DNA from: JALORV01 sp963702595
GTDB lineage: Bacteria > Pseudomonadota > Gammaproteobacteria > Burkholderiales > Burkholderiaceae_F
Reading direction: 5' to 3'
Length of the DNA: 64,000 nt
Assembly (NCBI GenBank): GCA_963702595.1
Contig: CAVPDC010000021.1
Coordinates: forward strand, 1-64,000
In this document: piece after piece, positions 53,536 to 62,832 of the stretch
Position numbering within the stretch: position 1 is the stretch's first letter
How the letters are laid out: the number at the start of each line of letters is the position of its first letter
Program-made: the position numbers and the translations under genes
Notes under the pieces: generated by a model
Seen by the model: the letters and a program-made list of their open reading frames with translations, nothing else
Told to the model about the DNA's origin: nothing
Database searches by the model: none

Positions 53536-55839
53536 ATGGTGAAGTTCGGCATCGGGCAAGCGATCACGCGGCGCGAAGACGACCGGCTGCTGACGGGGCA
53601 GGGGCGCTTCGTCGACGACATCCGCATGCCAGGTGCGCTGCATGCGATGTTCGTGCGGTCGCCCTATGCGCATGCCCGCATTGTCTCGATCGAGAGCGCG
53701 GAAGCGCGCGCGGCCGAGGGCGTGGTGGCGATCCTGACCGGCGCCGACCTGCAGGCCGACGGCGTCGCGCCGTTCCCTGCAAACCCGATGCTGAAGCCCG
53801 CCGCCGGCAAGCCGGCGACAACCGCGCCGTTTCATGTGCTCGCGGTCGATGCGGTCCGCTTCGTCGGCCAGCCGGTGGCGGTCGTGCTGGCCGAATCGCG
53901 CGCGGCGGCGGAGCGGGCGGCCAACCTGGTGACCGTCGACTGCGAGCCGCTGTCGGCCGTCGCAACGCTCACCACGGCGCTTGCGCCGGATGCACCTCTC
54001 GTGTGGCCCGATGCGCCGGGCAATGTCGCGGGGTCCGCGAGCTTCGGCGACCGCGACGCCTGCGATCGCGCTTTCGCCGCCGCGAAGCACGTCACACGTA
54101 TCACGGTCGATAACCAGAGGCTGTCGCCGGTCACGCTCGAACCGCGCGGCTGCGTGGCGGAGTTCGACGCAGCGTCGGGCCGGCTCACCTTCCACGCGAC
54201 CTCGCAGAACCCGGCCAGCTTCCAGGCCACGCTGGCAAAGATGCTGAAGCTCGCGCCGGAGCACGTGCGCGTGGTCGTGGGCGACGTTGGTGGCGGCTTT
54301 GGCATGAAAGCGCTGGTGCATCCCGAGGACGTCGTGTGCGCCCATGCCGCGCGCAAGCTGGGGCGACCCGTGCGCTGGCGCGCGACGCGACTGGAGGAGT
54401 TCCAGGCAGCGAGCCATGGGCGCGACCAGCGCGCCGAGGCCGAGCTCGCCTTCGACGCCGACGGGCGCATCCTGGGCATGCGGGTGCGCATCGTCGGAGC
54501 GCTCGGCGCCTACGGCCATGGCGCCGGCGCAGCGATTCATCTGGCGATCGGGCCCAAGGTCACGACGGGCGTGTATCACGTGCCGGTGCTCGACCTGCAG
54601 GCAAAGGCCGTGCTGACAAACACCAACGTCATCGGCGCCTACCGCGGCGCCGGTCGGCCGGAGGCGATCTACCTCATCGAGCGACTGATGGACCGCGCGG
54701 CGGCGGAGCTGAAACTCGATCCCTCCGAACTGCGCCGCCGTAATCTCGTGCAGCCCACGCAGATGCCTTATCGCAACGCGATGGGTGAGACGTTCGACAG
54801 CGGCGATTTTCCGAACCTGCTCACCAAGGCGCTGGCGGCAGCCGACTGGGCAGGATTCAACGGACGCCGACGCGACTCCGAGGCGCGCGGCAAGCTTCGT
54901 GGCCGCGCGGTGTCGACCTTCCTCGAATGGACCGGTGTCGTGCACGAGGAGACCGTGCGCCTGCACGTCGAGGGCAACGGGCGTGTGCGCGTGTTCACCG
55001 CGATGCAGGCGATGGGCCAGGGCATCGAGACCAGCTACGTGCAGATCCTGGCCGAGACCCTGCAGGTCGACCCCGACCGCATCGAGATCGTGCAGGGCGA
55101 CAGCGACGTCGCGCAGGGCATCGGCAGCATGGGGAGCCGATCGCTCTACATCGGCGGCTCGGCCATGCAGACCGCCTCGCAGCAGGCCATCGACGTGGGC
55201 CGCGACCTGGCCGCCAAGGCGCTCGAAGCGCCCGAGGTCGATCTCGTATACGCCGAAGGACGCTACAAGGTCGTAGGCACCGACCTCGGCATCGACCTCA
55301 CCGCGGTGGCGCAACAACAGCCCGAGCAGCGCATCGCAGTGACCACCGTGCAGAAGGTCGGCGGTCCGTCGTGGCCGAATGGTTGCCACGTGTGCGAAGT
55401 GGAGATCGATCCCGAGACCGGGCATGTCGAGATCGTTCGTTACACGACCTATGACGACGTCGGCCGCGTGATCAATCCGCTGATCGTCGCCGGGCAGGTG
55501 CATGGCGGTATCGCCCAGGCCGTCGGCCAGGCACTGCACGAGCGGGTCGTCTACGACATTGAGGGCCAGCTGCTGACGGGCTCGTTCATGGACTACGGCA
55601 TTCCGCGCGCCGACGACCTACCGGAGTTCTCCACCCACACCGACGAATCGCAACCGTGCAAGATCAATCCGCTCGGTGCCAAAGGCGTCGGCGAACTCGG
55701 CACTGTCGGCGCCACGCCGACCGTCATCAACGCAATCGTCGACGCGCTGGGCCACCTCGGGGTCGACGACATCTCGATGCCGGCCACGCCGGAGCGCGTG
55801 TGGCGAACCATACGTGCCGCGAGTCGGGCGCCGACGTAG
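53536..55839 (+). CDS. Xanthine dehydrogenase-family molybdopterin-binding (large) subunit
   Basis: 767 aa, CoxL/XdhB-like large subunit. N-terminus GQAITRREDDRLLTGQGRFVDD and LHAMFVRSPYAHARI are diagnostic; VGGGFGMKALVHPEDVV and YRGAGRPEAIYLIERLMDRAA bind cofactor; GAKGVGELGTVGATPTVINAI has the catalytic Glu near the C-terminus. Such enzymes need FAD (medium) and 2Fe-2S (small) subunits, but neither is next to this gene, and the flanks are the MoxR operon and a regulator. Either a single-subunit member or partners lie elsewhere. Confidence 0.9.
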   Translation: MVKFGIGQAITRREDDRLLTGQGRFVDDIRMPGALHAMFVRSPYAHARIVSIESAEARAAEGVVAILTGADLQADGVAPFPANPMLKPAAGKPATTAPFHVLAVDAVRFVGQPVAVVLAESRAAAERAANLVTVDCEPLSAVATLTTALAPDAPLVWPDAPGNVAGSASFGDRDACDRAFAAAKHVTRITVDNQRLSPVTLEPRGCVAEFDAASGRLTFHATSQNPASFQATLAKMLKLAPEHVRVVVGDVGGGFGMKALVHPEDVVCAHAARKLGRPVRWRATRLEEFQAASHGRDQRAEAELAFDADGRILGMRVRIVGALGAYGHGAGAAIHLAIGPKVTTGVYHVPVLDLQAKAVLTNTNVIGAYRGAGRPEAIYLIERLMDRAAAELKLDPSELRRRNLVQPTQMPYRNAMGETFDSGDFPNLLTKALAAADWAGFNGRRRDSEARGKLRGRAVSTFLEWTGVVHEETVRLHVEGNGRVRVFTAMQAMGQGIETSYVQILAETLQVDPDRIEIVQGDSDVAQGIGSMGSRSLYIGGSAMQTASQQAIDVGRDLAAKALEAPEVDLVYAEGRYKVVGTDLGIDLTAVAQQQPEQRIAVTTVQKVGGPSWPNGCHVCEVEIDPETGHVEIVRYTTYDDVGRVINPLIVAGQVHGGIAQAVGQALHERVVYDIEGQLLTGSFMDYGIPRADDLPEFSTHTDESQPCKINPLGAKGVGELGTVGATPTVINAIVDALGHLGVDDISMPATPERVWRTIRAASRAPT

Positions 55840-55948
55840 CTATCGTCCGCAACGGGGCCGACTCGGGCTGAGCTAGAACTCGCCTGCCGCCGGCTGAGCC
55901 GTCGCGTGGACCGAGTTTCGGGCGTCTGGACGCCCTCCCCGGCTCTGT

Positions 55949-55967
55949 ATAACGTTGGAATAACGTC
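55949..55967 (+). promoter_or_regulatory. 11-bp-period direct repeat upstream of the BTAD regulator
   Basis: ATAACGTT (55949-55956) is repeated as ATAACGTC (55960-55967), eleven bases apart centre to centre. Direct repeats of one-helical-turn spacing are the usual binding site for SARP/BTAD regulators, and the regulator gene starts 156 bases downstream. The same arrangement occurs at 59482-59500. Confidence 0.65.
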
Positions 55968-56122
55968 GACGCGTAAAGATTGCTCGATCCGCTCGGATGG
56001 AGCCAGACTTGGGTGTCGCCCGGTTGCGCGGCGCGTCGGCCGTTGCGCTGAGATCGCGTCTTCGCGACCGCCAGCACAGCGGGACGCGTTTGCGCCTCGC
56101 GTTTCGTTTTGCGGACCTTGCA

Positions 56123-59100
56123 ATGGCACTGCCGGCGGATCGGGTGCGGGACGGGATTCAGCCGGTCGCAGCGGTGCGACTGTTCCTGCTCGGCACGCCG
56201 CGCCTCGAGCTCGTCGATGGCACGCAGGTGCCGCTCGAGCGGCTGCTCGCCGCCCTGCTGGCCAAGCTGGCGATCGACGGACCGATGCCGCGCGCCCATG
56301 CCGCCGGCCTGCTCTGGCCGGATGCGGACGACAAGGGCGCGCGCAACAATCTGCGGCAACGGCTGTTCCGTCTGCGCCAGGCTGCGCAGCGCGACGTGGT
56401 GCGGCCCGACGCGACGCTGGCGCTGGCCGACGGGGTCGAACATGACCTGACCGACCTGACGACACGGCTGATCGCCGATCCCGATGCCGCGAGCGGCGAG
56501 TTGCTCGGAACAGTTCGCCTTGACGAGCTTGAGGCGCTTGCCGACTGGGTTGCGATCGCGCGCGAGCAGTGGGCCGTCGCGCGACGCAATGCGCTGGCCG
56601 AGATTGCATCGCGCCTGGAGTCCGATGGGCGGCTGGCGGCAGCGCTGCGCTATGCCGAGCGGCTGGTGGCAGACGCCCCGCTACTCGAACATGCGCATCG
56701 GCGGCTAATGCGGCTGCATTACCTGCGCGGTGACCGCGCCGCGGCCCTGGGCGCGTTCGAGCGCTGCCGGGAGGTTCTCAAGCGCGAACTCGATGCCGAT
56801 CCGGGTCACGAAACGATTGAACTCGTGCGCTCGATCGAGGCCAGCGCCGCCCCGACGCGAACGGTCAGGGCCCGACCCGTCACTGTTTTGCGACCGCCGC
56901 GCCTGGTCGGCCGCGAAATCGAATGGAAAGTCATTGATCAGTCCTGGCAGCAGCGCCGCGTCTGCCTGCTGGTCGGCGAGCCCGGCATCGGAAAGACTCG
57001 ACTGGCGGGCGACTGGTCGGCGGCCACCGACGGCGTGCAGCTGGTCGGAGCGCGGCCCGGTGATGCGCGCGTCGCGCACGCATTACTGGCCCGTTTCCTG
57101 CGCGCGTTGATCGAGACATGGGGGGTGCCGAAACCGGCGTGGGTCGTGACCGAATTGGCGCGCCTGCTACCAGAGCTCGGTGCAGTGCCGAAGGCCAAGT
57201 CGCAGCCGCTCAAACTGCACCAGGCCGTGGCACAGGCGCTGGCGGACATGGCTGGCGCCGGGCTGACGGGGCTGGTGATCGATGACCTGCAGTTCGCCGA
57301 CGAGGCGTCGGTCGAGGCCTTGTTGTGGCTGATGACGCAGGACCTCGGTCGAGGCCTGCCGTGGCTGATCACCCTGCGAGCAGGAGAAGTCCCGGCCGCC
57401 GTGAGCGAGTGGCGGTCGAAGGTCGACGCCAGCGCCCTGATGCAGATCGATCTCGGGCCGCTCAACGACGACGCGGTCCTGATGCTGCTCGAATCGCTCG
57501 CGATTCCCGACTTTGATGTCGCAGCGTGGGCCACGCCGATGGCACGCCATACGGGTGGCAACCCAATGTTTATCCTAGAGACGCTGTTGGCCATGCTCGC
57601 GCACGGGACGCCCCAAGTCGAGATGGGCGCCATGAGGCTGCCCGCGCCCGCGAACGTCGGGCAACTGATCGAGCGTCGACTGAATCAGCTCACGGCGCCA
57701 GCACTCCGACTGGCGCGCGTGGCGGCGCTCGCGGGGCAGGACTTCAGTGTAGAACTGGCCGCGGCCGTGCTACGGCAGCATGCCCTGGACATCGTCGATG
57801 CGTGGCGCGAACTCGAAGTCGCGCAAGTCATCCGCGACCGGGGCTTCGCGCACGACCTGATCCATGAAGCCACTCTGCGCTCTGTGCCGCAAGCGATCGC
57901 GCGTGTCCTGCACAAGGACATCGCGGACTATCTCGACGCGCACGAGAGTCAGCCGGCTCGAACCGCAAGCCACTACTTCGAGGCTGGAGAGTGGAGCAAG
58001 GCTGGCGCCCACTACCGGGTGGCGGCCGACCGTGCGCGCAGCATCGCTTTCGGAGCCAACGCGGCCGATCTGTATCGGCTCGCTGCGGCCAGTTTCGAAA
58101 AGGCTGGCCAGCGCACGGATCAGGTCGACGCGATGCGAATGCTGGCGACCTGCATGCAGTTCATGAAACGCTTCAACGACTACGCGGCGATGGCCCAGGA
58201 GATTGACGCGATTGCGGTGACGCCGAGGGAACGGCTGTGGGCGATCGACGTGATGGCGAAGAGCCGGTTTGAGCTCATCCACGACGCCGAGTCGATCCAG
58301 CTTATGCGCGAGGGCCGGCTGCTCGCGCGCGATCTGGGAGACGCGGTCCTCGAAGTCAATCTCGGCGAGTGGGAAGCCCTCGCGCTTAGCTTCCGGGGTC
58401 GGCAACAGGAGGCACTCGAGATCGGCAAGACGCTGCTCGCGTTCATCGAAGCGAATCCGCAGGATGATTCAATAGCTTTGCGCAAGCGCCAGTATGCGTA
58501 CCTGCTCGAAATGGACAACCAGTTCGAAAGGGCGGTGGAACTGCTGGAGGATGCGGACCGACGCGCGCGGACGGACGGCGACCTTGGCCTGGTCAGCGAA
58601 ATCCAGGTAATTCGCGGCGCGTGCCTGTACAACCTGGGCCAGATTGAGGCTGCGATCGACGAATACCAGGCAGCGCGTCGCCTGCAGATCGAAGGTGCTG
58701 GTGGATCGCAGTCATGGACCACCTATGACGTGATGCTCGGGAGGTATTTGCAGGAGGCCGGGCGATTTCGCGAAGCGTACCAGTTGCTGGCCAACGCGCT
58801 GGAAACAAATGGTTCGAGCGATGGCTGGTTTCGCGCGCAGTGCAATGCCACGCTTGCGCACTGCTTCGTCACCCTCGGGCAGACTGCCCGGGCGAAGCGC
58901 CTGCTCGGAACCGAGGCCCCGGCCGATGCGATGGCCCACGTCATGTGGCTGATCGCGAAAGTGCGACTCGCGCGAGATGAGGGCCGACCGGTCCGGCCAC
59001 TGCTCGATGAGCTTGAACAGCTGGCGGTCGCGAGCCCACGTTCGGAACGGCTGCTATGGCAGGTGCGCATCGAGCAGGCGCGCGAACTGGAGGGTGATGA

Positions 59101-59485
59101 CGCTGTTGCCTTGGCTCGGCAGGTGGCCGAGCAGAGCCTGGCCAAACACACCTACTCGGCGTACTTGCCGGCCACGGTGGTGCTGACCGACGCGCTGCGC
59201 CGCGCGGGGCAGTTCGATCAGGCCGTTGCCGCGGCGCGGGCCATCGTCGACCAGTTTGCGACCCGTGCGGAAATTGGCATGTATCCCGCCGAATGCTGGT
59301 GGTTGATACACCAGGCGCTTGACGCAGGTGGTGACCGCGCCGGCGCCCGGGCAGCGCTGCATCGCGGCGCGCACTGGGTGCAGGCCACGGCGGAAGCCCG
59401 TGTACCGGATGAGTTCAGGTCCAGTTTCCTCGAACGCAATCCGGTCAATCGCGGGCTGCTGACAACTCTGACGCGGACCCCGTAA
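56123..59485 (+). CDS. BTAD/SARP-like transcriptional regulator with AAA ATPase and TPR domains
   Basis: 1120 aa from the ATG at 56123; a longer start at 55997 adds a poor-quality stretch. The N-terminal winged helix (VRLFLLGTPRLELVDG, AGLLWPDADDKGARNNLRQRLFRLR) and the bacterial transcriptional activator domain (RLESDGRLAAALRYAERLV, LLEHAHRRLMRLHYLRGDRA) are followed by an STAND-type NTPase with Walker A GEPGIGKTRLA and Walker B GLVIDDLQFADEAS, then TPR repeats to the end. Large regulators of this kind activate secondary or secreted pathways. Binding-site repeats lie before this gene and before the next. Confidence 0.9.
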   Translation: MALPADRVRDGIQPVAAVRLFLLGTPRLELVDGTQVPLERLLAALLAKLAIDGPMPRAHAAGLLWPDADDKGARNNLRQRLFRLRQAAQRDVVRPDATLALADGVEHDLTDLTTRLIADPDAASGELLGTVRLDELEALADWVAIAREQWAVARRNALAEIASRLESDGRLAAALRYAERLVADAPLLEHAHRRLMRLHYLRGDRAAALGAFERCREVLKRELDADPGHETIELVRSIEASAAPTRTVRARPVTVLRPPRLVGREIEWKVIDQSWQQRRVCLLVGEPGIGKTRLAGDWSAATDGVQLVGARPGDARVAHALLARFLRALIETWGVPKPAWVVTELARLLPELGAVPKAKSQPLKLHQAVAQALADMAGAGLTGLVIDDLQFADEASVEALLWLMTQDLGRGLPWLITLRAGEVPAAVSEWRSKVDASALMQIDLGPLNDDAVLMLLESLAIPDFDVAAWATPMARHTGGNPMFILETLLAMLAHGTPQVEMGAMRLPAPANVGQLIERRLNQLTAPALRLARVAALAGQDFSVELAAAVLRQHALDIVDAWRELEVAQVIRDRGFAHDLIHEATLRSVPQAIARVLHKDIADYLDAHESQPARTASHYFEAGEWSKAGAHYRVAADRARSIAFGANAADLYRLAAASFEKAGQRTDQVDAMRMLATCMQFMKRFNDYAAMAQEIDAIAVTPRERLWAIDVMAKSRFELIHDAESIQLMREGRLLARDLGDAVLEVNLGEWEALALSFRGRQQEALEIGKTLLAFIEANPQDDSIALRKRQYAYLLEMDNQFERAVELLEDADRRARTDGDLGLVSEIQVIRGACLYNLGQIEAAIDEYQAARRLQIEGAGGSQSWTTYDVMLGRYLQEAGRFREAYQLLANALETNGSSDGWFRAQCNATLAHCFVTLGQTARAKRLLGTEAPADAMAHVMWLIAKVRLARDEGRPVRPLLDELEQLAVASPRSERLLWQVRIEQARELEGDDAVALARQVAEQSLAKHTYSAYLPATVVLTDALRRAGQFDQAVAAARAIVDQFATRAEIGMYPAECWWLIHQALDAGGDRAGARAALHRGAHWVQATAEARVPDEFRSSFLERNPVNRGLLTTLTRTP

Positions 59486-59500
59486 CACTTCAATAACGCC
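59482..59500 (+). promoter_or_regulatory. 11-bp-period direct repeat upstream of the exported-protein genes
   Basis: GTAACACT (59482-59489) and ATAACGCC (59493-59500) are eleven bases apart; the TAAC core and spacing equal those of the site at 55949-55967. It overlaps the stop codon of the regulator gene and lies 45 bases before the start of the next gene, suited to activate it. Confidence 0.6.
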
Positions 59501-59544
59501 GATGCCCCTACGTTTGCGCCTGGACTCTTGGGCGAGGGGCGACG

Positions 59545-60234
59545 ATGACAATTCGATGGAAAGTCCTGCTGGCGAGCTGCGCGGCCGCGGCCGCCCATAC
59601 GAGCGCTGCAGCCGACCGCCAGATCGGCGTCGATCCGATGCTGTCGGTGCACTGGAGCACGCTTACCGGAGGCCCGACGACGCCGGCAGCACAGATGGGC
59701 AACCACATGATGGTCGGCTTCTGGCAGCGCAGTTCGGGCGCAAAGGCCGGGGTCGGCTCGATCAACACCGGCGTGGTCGAATTCCAGTTGCCGGAGAATC
59801 CGCCGCAGCGCATCCGTTCAGCCACGCTCCAGTTCAAGGCGCGCGCCAGCCAGTGTTCGGGCGCGGAGCCGGTCGTATTCGAGGTCTTTGGCTACGCCGG
59901 TAACGGGAGGCCCGACCCTGCGGACGCGCTGTCGGGCGCGCGGCTTGCGCAAATCACGGCCAACTGTCCCGACAACCCGGCTTTCACGCAAGTGATCGAT
60001 GTGTCCAACCTGGTGCGGCAACTGAGCGTGCCGTCCGGTCTGCGCTTCGCCGGATTCAACGTGCGCAAGATGAACCACCGCGCGGGGCCGAGCTACTTCG
60101 GGTTCAGCGCCGCCAAGCTGACGATTGCGGTGGCGAGCGAGGATCTGGCCATCGCGCCGAGCGCGCCGATGGTCGGGGGCGCCGGCGGAGCGCCTGGAGG
60201 TGCGGCCGGCACCAGGCGGCAACACTCAGCTTGA
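59545..60234 (+). CDS. Exported protein, N-terminal part of a probably frameshifted gene
   Basis: 229 codons with a signal peptide (MTIRWKVLLASCAAAAAHTS). The mature part contains a beta-rich domain (GVVEFQLPENPPQRIRSATL, VFEVFGYAGNGRPDPADALS, FAGFNVRKMNHR) followed by a Gly/Pro/Ala linker starting MVGGAGGAPGG. The linker continues in the next frame (60200-61180) without a start codon bearing a ribosome-binding site, so one extra G near 60204-60209 would fuse both into one protein of about 545 aa. No family recognised. Placed just after the BTAD-binding-like repeat. Confidence 0.65.
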   Translation: MTIRWKVLLASCAAAAAHTSAAADRQIGVDPMLSVHWSTLTGGPTTPAAQMGNHMMVGFWQRSSGAKAGVGSINTGVVEFQLPENPPQRIRSATLQFKARASQCSGAEPVVFEVFGYAGNGRPDPADALSGARLAQITANCPDNPAFTQVIDVSNLVRQLSVPSGLRFAGFNVRKMNHRAGPSYFGFSAAKLTIAVASEDLAIAPSAPMVGGAGGAPGGAAGTRRQHSA

Positions 60235-61180
60235 CGCGAACAAGGTGTTTGCCGGCCTCGCAGGGGCTGCTGCGACGCTGCTGCGCGGCGCCGGGCAGCA
60301 GCCGGCGCGCGAACAGGCGAGGAGCGAGGCCGCCGCGGCAATCTCGAATCCGACGTCAACGGTTCCGGACTCGGCGCCCGCTCCCGGGGCCACACCGGCG
60401 CCCTCAACGCAGGGCGTGCCTCTCGACGTCGCTGCATCGCCGGCACCGATGGATGCCGCCTCCGCTCCGTCGGCCGCGATCGCCGCTCCTGCGGCTGCCG
60501 TGGCGTCCGCGATCAACGTCGACATCGTCGGCATCCGGCTGGGCATGTCGCAGGATGAGGTCAAGCGCGCACTGCAGGCCCACTCGCCGGGGATGCGGCT
60601 GGACGAAACGCGCGGCATCGTCAACAACGTCGCGGCGACCGACTATCTCTCGTGGATCATCGCGCGCGGCAGCCAGCGCGGCTCTGACGGTTCGGGCGAC
60701 GCGATCGGCGTGCACTTCCCGCCGCCGCCCAATGCCCATCGCGCCATCTTCGTCGAGCGCTTCACCGGCTTTCCCGCCAACCAATACCCGTTGTTCGACA
60801 CGCTGAAACAGGCGCTCGTGAAGAAGTACGGCCCGCCGAGCTTCGCCAGTGAAGGGACGATGTTGTGGACCTTCAATGCCGCCGGCGTGCAGATCGTCGA
60901 CAACAACGTGAACGCGCGCTGCGCCAAGTTCCCGCCGACCGATCCACCGGCGCGCGGGCAGAACGTGATGTTCAACGGCTACAAGACGGCCGGCTGCGGG
61001 ACGACGGTCTACGTGCGCTACGAGCGCAACCGCGGTCCGTCGAACAGCGACACGGTGCGCTGGATGAGCGTGTCGCTGGTCGACGACTCACAGTTCGAAG
61101 ACATGCGCCAGGCCGCCGCGCGCTTCGCCACGCAGGCGACGCGTGAGTCCGCCAGCCGTGTGGCCGCACCCAAACTCTGA
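60200..61180 (+). CDS. Exported protein, C-terminal part of a probably frameshifted gene
   Basis: The frame opens at a GTG at 60200 with no proper ribosome-binding site and reads GGNTQLDANKVFAGLAGAAA, then a Pro/Ala linker, then a 190-residue domain with INVDIVGIRLGMSQDEVKRAL, SGDAIGVHFPPPP and FERNRGPS-like turns ending RWMSVSLVDDSQF. The domain has two cysteines around CAKFPPTDP and TAGCGTT. It is most economically the continuation of the 59545 gene. Family unknown. Confidence 0.6.
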   Translation: MRPAPGGNTQLDANKVFAGLAGAAATLLRGAGQQPAREQARSEAAAAISNPTSTVPDSAPAPGATPAPSTQGVPLDVAASPAPMDAASAPSAAIAAPAAAVASAINVDIVGIRLGMSQDEVKRALQAHSPGMRLDETRGIVNNVAATDYLSWIIARGSQRGSDGSGDAIGVHFPPPPNAHRAIFVERFTGFPANQYPLFDTLKQALVKKYGPPSFASEGTMLWTFNAAGVQIVDNNVNARCAKFPPTDPPARGQNVMFNGYKTAGCGTTVYVRYERNRGPSNSDTVRWMSVSLVDDSQFEDMRQAAARFATQATRESASRVAAPKL

Positions 61181-61191
61181 GGAGAAACACC

Positions 61192-61561
61192 ATGCCCTCC
61201 GTCAGCCAGCAGCTTTGGTGCCGCCGAATCGCAGCCGTCGTCGTCGCGCTGCTCGGCCGGCTGTGACAGCGGACCCAGCGACTCCGCGTTCATCACCGCC
61301 TGCCTTGAAGAGGGAGAACGGGGCGCCAACAAAATGATGCGGCGGGAAATGGGCGTCAAGGGCGAGGACTTCTGCAAATGCGGCGCGCGGGAAGCGCGAA
61401 CCGCCCTTTCGCCAGTGGCCCGACAGGCCATGGTTCTGGGGATGCAGGGCAAGAAGGCGGAAGCGCACGCGATCGGAGAAAAGCTGAGCGAAAAGGACCA
61501 GGAAGCGTTCATGAAGGGCGCGATGGACATATTCGGGAAGTGCGCCGGGAAGATGCGCTAG
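61192..61561 (+). pseudogene. Small putative lipoprotein, split by one base
   Basis: The ATG at 61192 (AGGAG nine bases upstream) starts a signal-like MPSVSQQLWCRRIAAVVVALLG that runs into a TGA; shifting by one base near 61256 gives LLAGCDSGPSDSAFITACLEE, a textbook lipobox. The rest (KMMRREMGVKGEDFCKCGAREA, AHAIGEKLSEKDQEAFMKGA) continues to 61561. One extra G would explain it. Mature length about 100 aa with a CKCG motif. No family recognised. Confidence 0.6.
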
Positions 61562-61579
61562 CAACGAATAGGAGAAGTC

Positions 61580-62425
61580 ATGAACCGTTTGATTCAAAGC
61601 GCAATGCTGATCGTCGCCGTTACCGCTGTGCCGACCTGGGCACAGAGCAAGAGCGATATACAGCGGATGCAGCCCTGGCTTGGCGTGCTGGCACCGGACT
61701 GTTCGAACTACCTGCTGCCTCAGCTCAAACATCTTGGCGATTCGCTGGTCGTGCAGGACGGCGGCAAGGCAGTGCTGACCGGACGCAACGTGAAGCCCGC
61801 GCCCAAGTACTTCGGCGCTACACCGCCGCCGGAATTCGAAACCGCATTTACGAGCGAGATCGCGGGCGGGGAAGCGCTGGTGTTCGTGTACTACCGTAAC
61901 GCTTCGGGTCTGTTCGCCGCGGTCGAGGGCGGACCGAAGGTGATGGCCGCGCTGCCGGCAGCATTCAAGGGCAAGCGCTCCCGGCATTGCGACCCGAACC
62001 GCAACGCCGCGCCGGGGACGGGCAGCCCGGACGCGCAGGCAAAAGCCGATCCGAACAAGTTCAAGGGCTACGCGCTGGATGAGCTCAGTGCGTCGGGACT
62101 GCTGTACAACGCGAAGGCCAAAGCCACTTATCAAAAGGCGTTGGGCCCGCTCGCCAAGGAGCCGTGGCTGGTGAAGCTGGACGGCCCCAGTCCGCAGAAC
62201 AAGAAGGTGAAGGTGGCCAACGCCGATTACTTTCTCCTAAGCGCCTGCAAGAACCACGACTGCGCCGACAACAACACGGTGCTGCTGTACTCCCAGCCGC
62301 AGGACGTTGTCTACGGCAAGGTCTATCAGAAAGGGCGATCGACCTTGATCGGCGCCCCGCCGCCCGCGGTGGCAAGCGAGCTCGAGAAGCTGTGGAAGAG
62401 CGAATGGAGATCGCAGCCGAAATAG
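61580..62425 (+). CDS. Exported protein with C-terminal Ivy-like lysozyme-inhibitor domain
   Basis: 281 aa. Signal peptide MNRLIQSAMLIVAVTAVPTWAQ. The C-terminal 100 residues match the Ivy pattern: PWLVKLDGPSPQNKKVKVAN, FLLSACKNHDCADNNTVLLY (the Cys-Lys-x-His-Asp-Cys loop that inserts into the lysozyme active site), VVYGKVYQKGR and ASELEKLWKSEW. The N-terminal half is unassigned. If functional, it would protect the cell wall from host or predator C-type lysozymes. Sixteen bases separate its ribosome-binding site from the preceding lipoprotein stop. Confidence 0.7.
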   Translation: MNRLIQSAMLIVAVTAVPTWAQSKSDIQRMQPWLGVLAPDCSNYLLPQLKHLGDSLVVQDGGKAVLTGRNVKPAPKYFGATPPPEFETAFTSEIAGGEALVFVYYRNASGLFAAVEGGPKVMAALPAAFKGKRSRHCDPNRNAAPGTGSPDAQAKADPNKFKGYALDELSASGLLYNAKAKATYQKALGPLAKEPWLVKLDGPSPQNKKVKVANADYFLLSACKNHDCADNNTVLLYSQPQDVVYGKVYQKGRSTLIGAPPPAVASELEKLWKSEWRSQPK

Positions 62426-62463
62426 CGTCTTCGTCGACAACACGCTGAACCGGGGAGTCCGCC

Positions 62464-62778
62464 ATGTCCTTGCCCTATCCCGACAACACCCTGTCGCGGC
62501 ATACACCGTCTGGAGCATCAGTGATGAAAACTCTGCTCTTCTTCGACTCGATGATCACACCGAAGATCATCACCTTCGTCTACTGGCTGATGCTGCTGGG
62601 CGCCGTTGTCGGCGGCCTCGGTTCGATGTTCGCCTTCGGTCGCATGAGCTTCACGGGATTTGCGACCGGGTTGGCGATCATCGTCGGCGGTGCGCTGGGT
62701 GCACGTATCGCGTGCGAGCTGCTGATCGTGCTCTTCAAGATCAACGAGAACACGCATACGATGGCGCACCGGTCCTGA
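62464..62778 (+). CDS. DUF4282 small membrane protein
   Basis: 104 aa from the ATG at 62464 (GGGGAG six bases upstream); an alternative ATG at 62524 gives 84 aa and begins at the conserved part. Two membrane segments: IITFVYWLMLLGAVVGGLGSMF and FTGFATGLAIIVGGALGARI. The FFDSMITPKIITFVYWL start is the DUF4282 signature. Function unknown. Confidence 0.8.
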   Translation: MSLPYPDNTLSRHTPSGASVMKTLLFFDSMITPKIITFVYWLMLLGAVVGGLGSMFAFGRMSFTGFATGLAIIVGGALGARIACELLIVLFKINENTHTMAHRS

Positions 62779-62832
62779 CGGACGTGCCGTGCCGCCAGAA
62801 GCACTGATCTTTCTTGAAGAAGGACAGCGATC

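Noticed and set aside
52492..55539. Long minus-strand frame of about 1015 codons opposite the molybdenum hydroxylase
   Set aside because: Antisense of a clear gene, His/Arg-rich and repetitive with no domain; a common by-product of high-GC coding bias.
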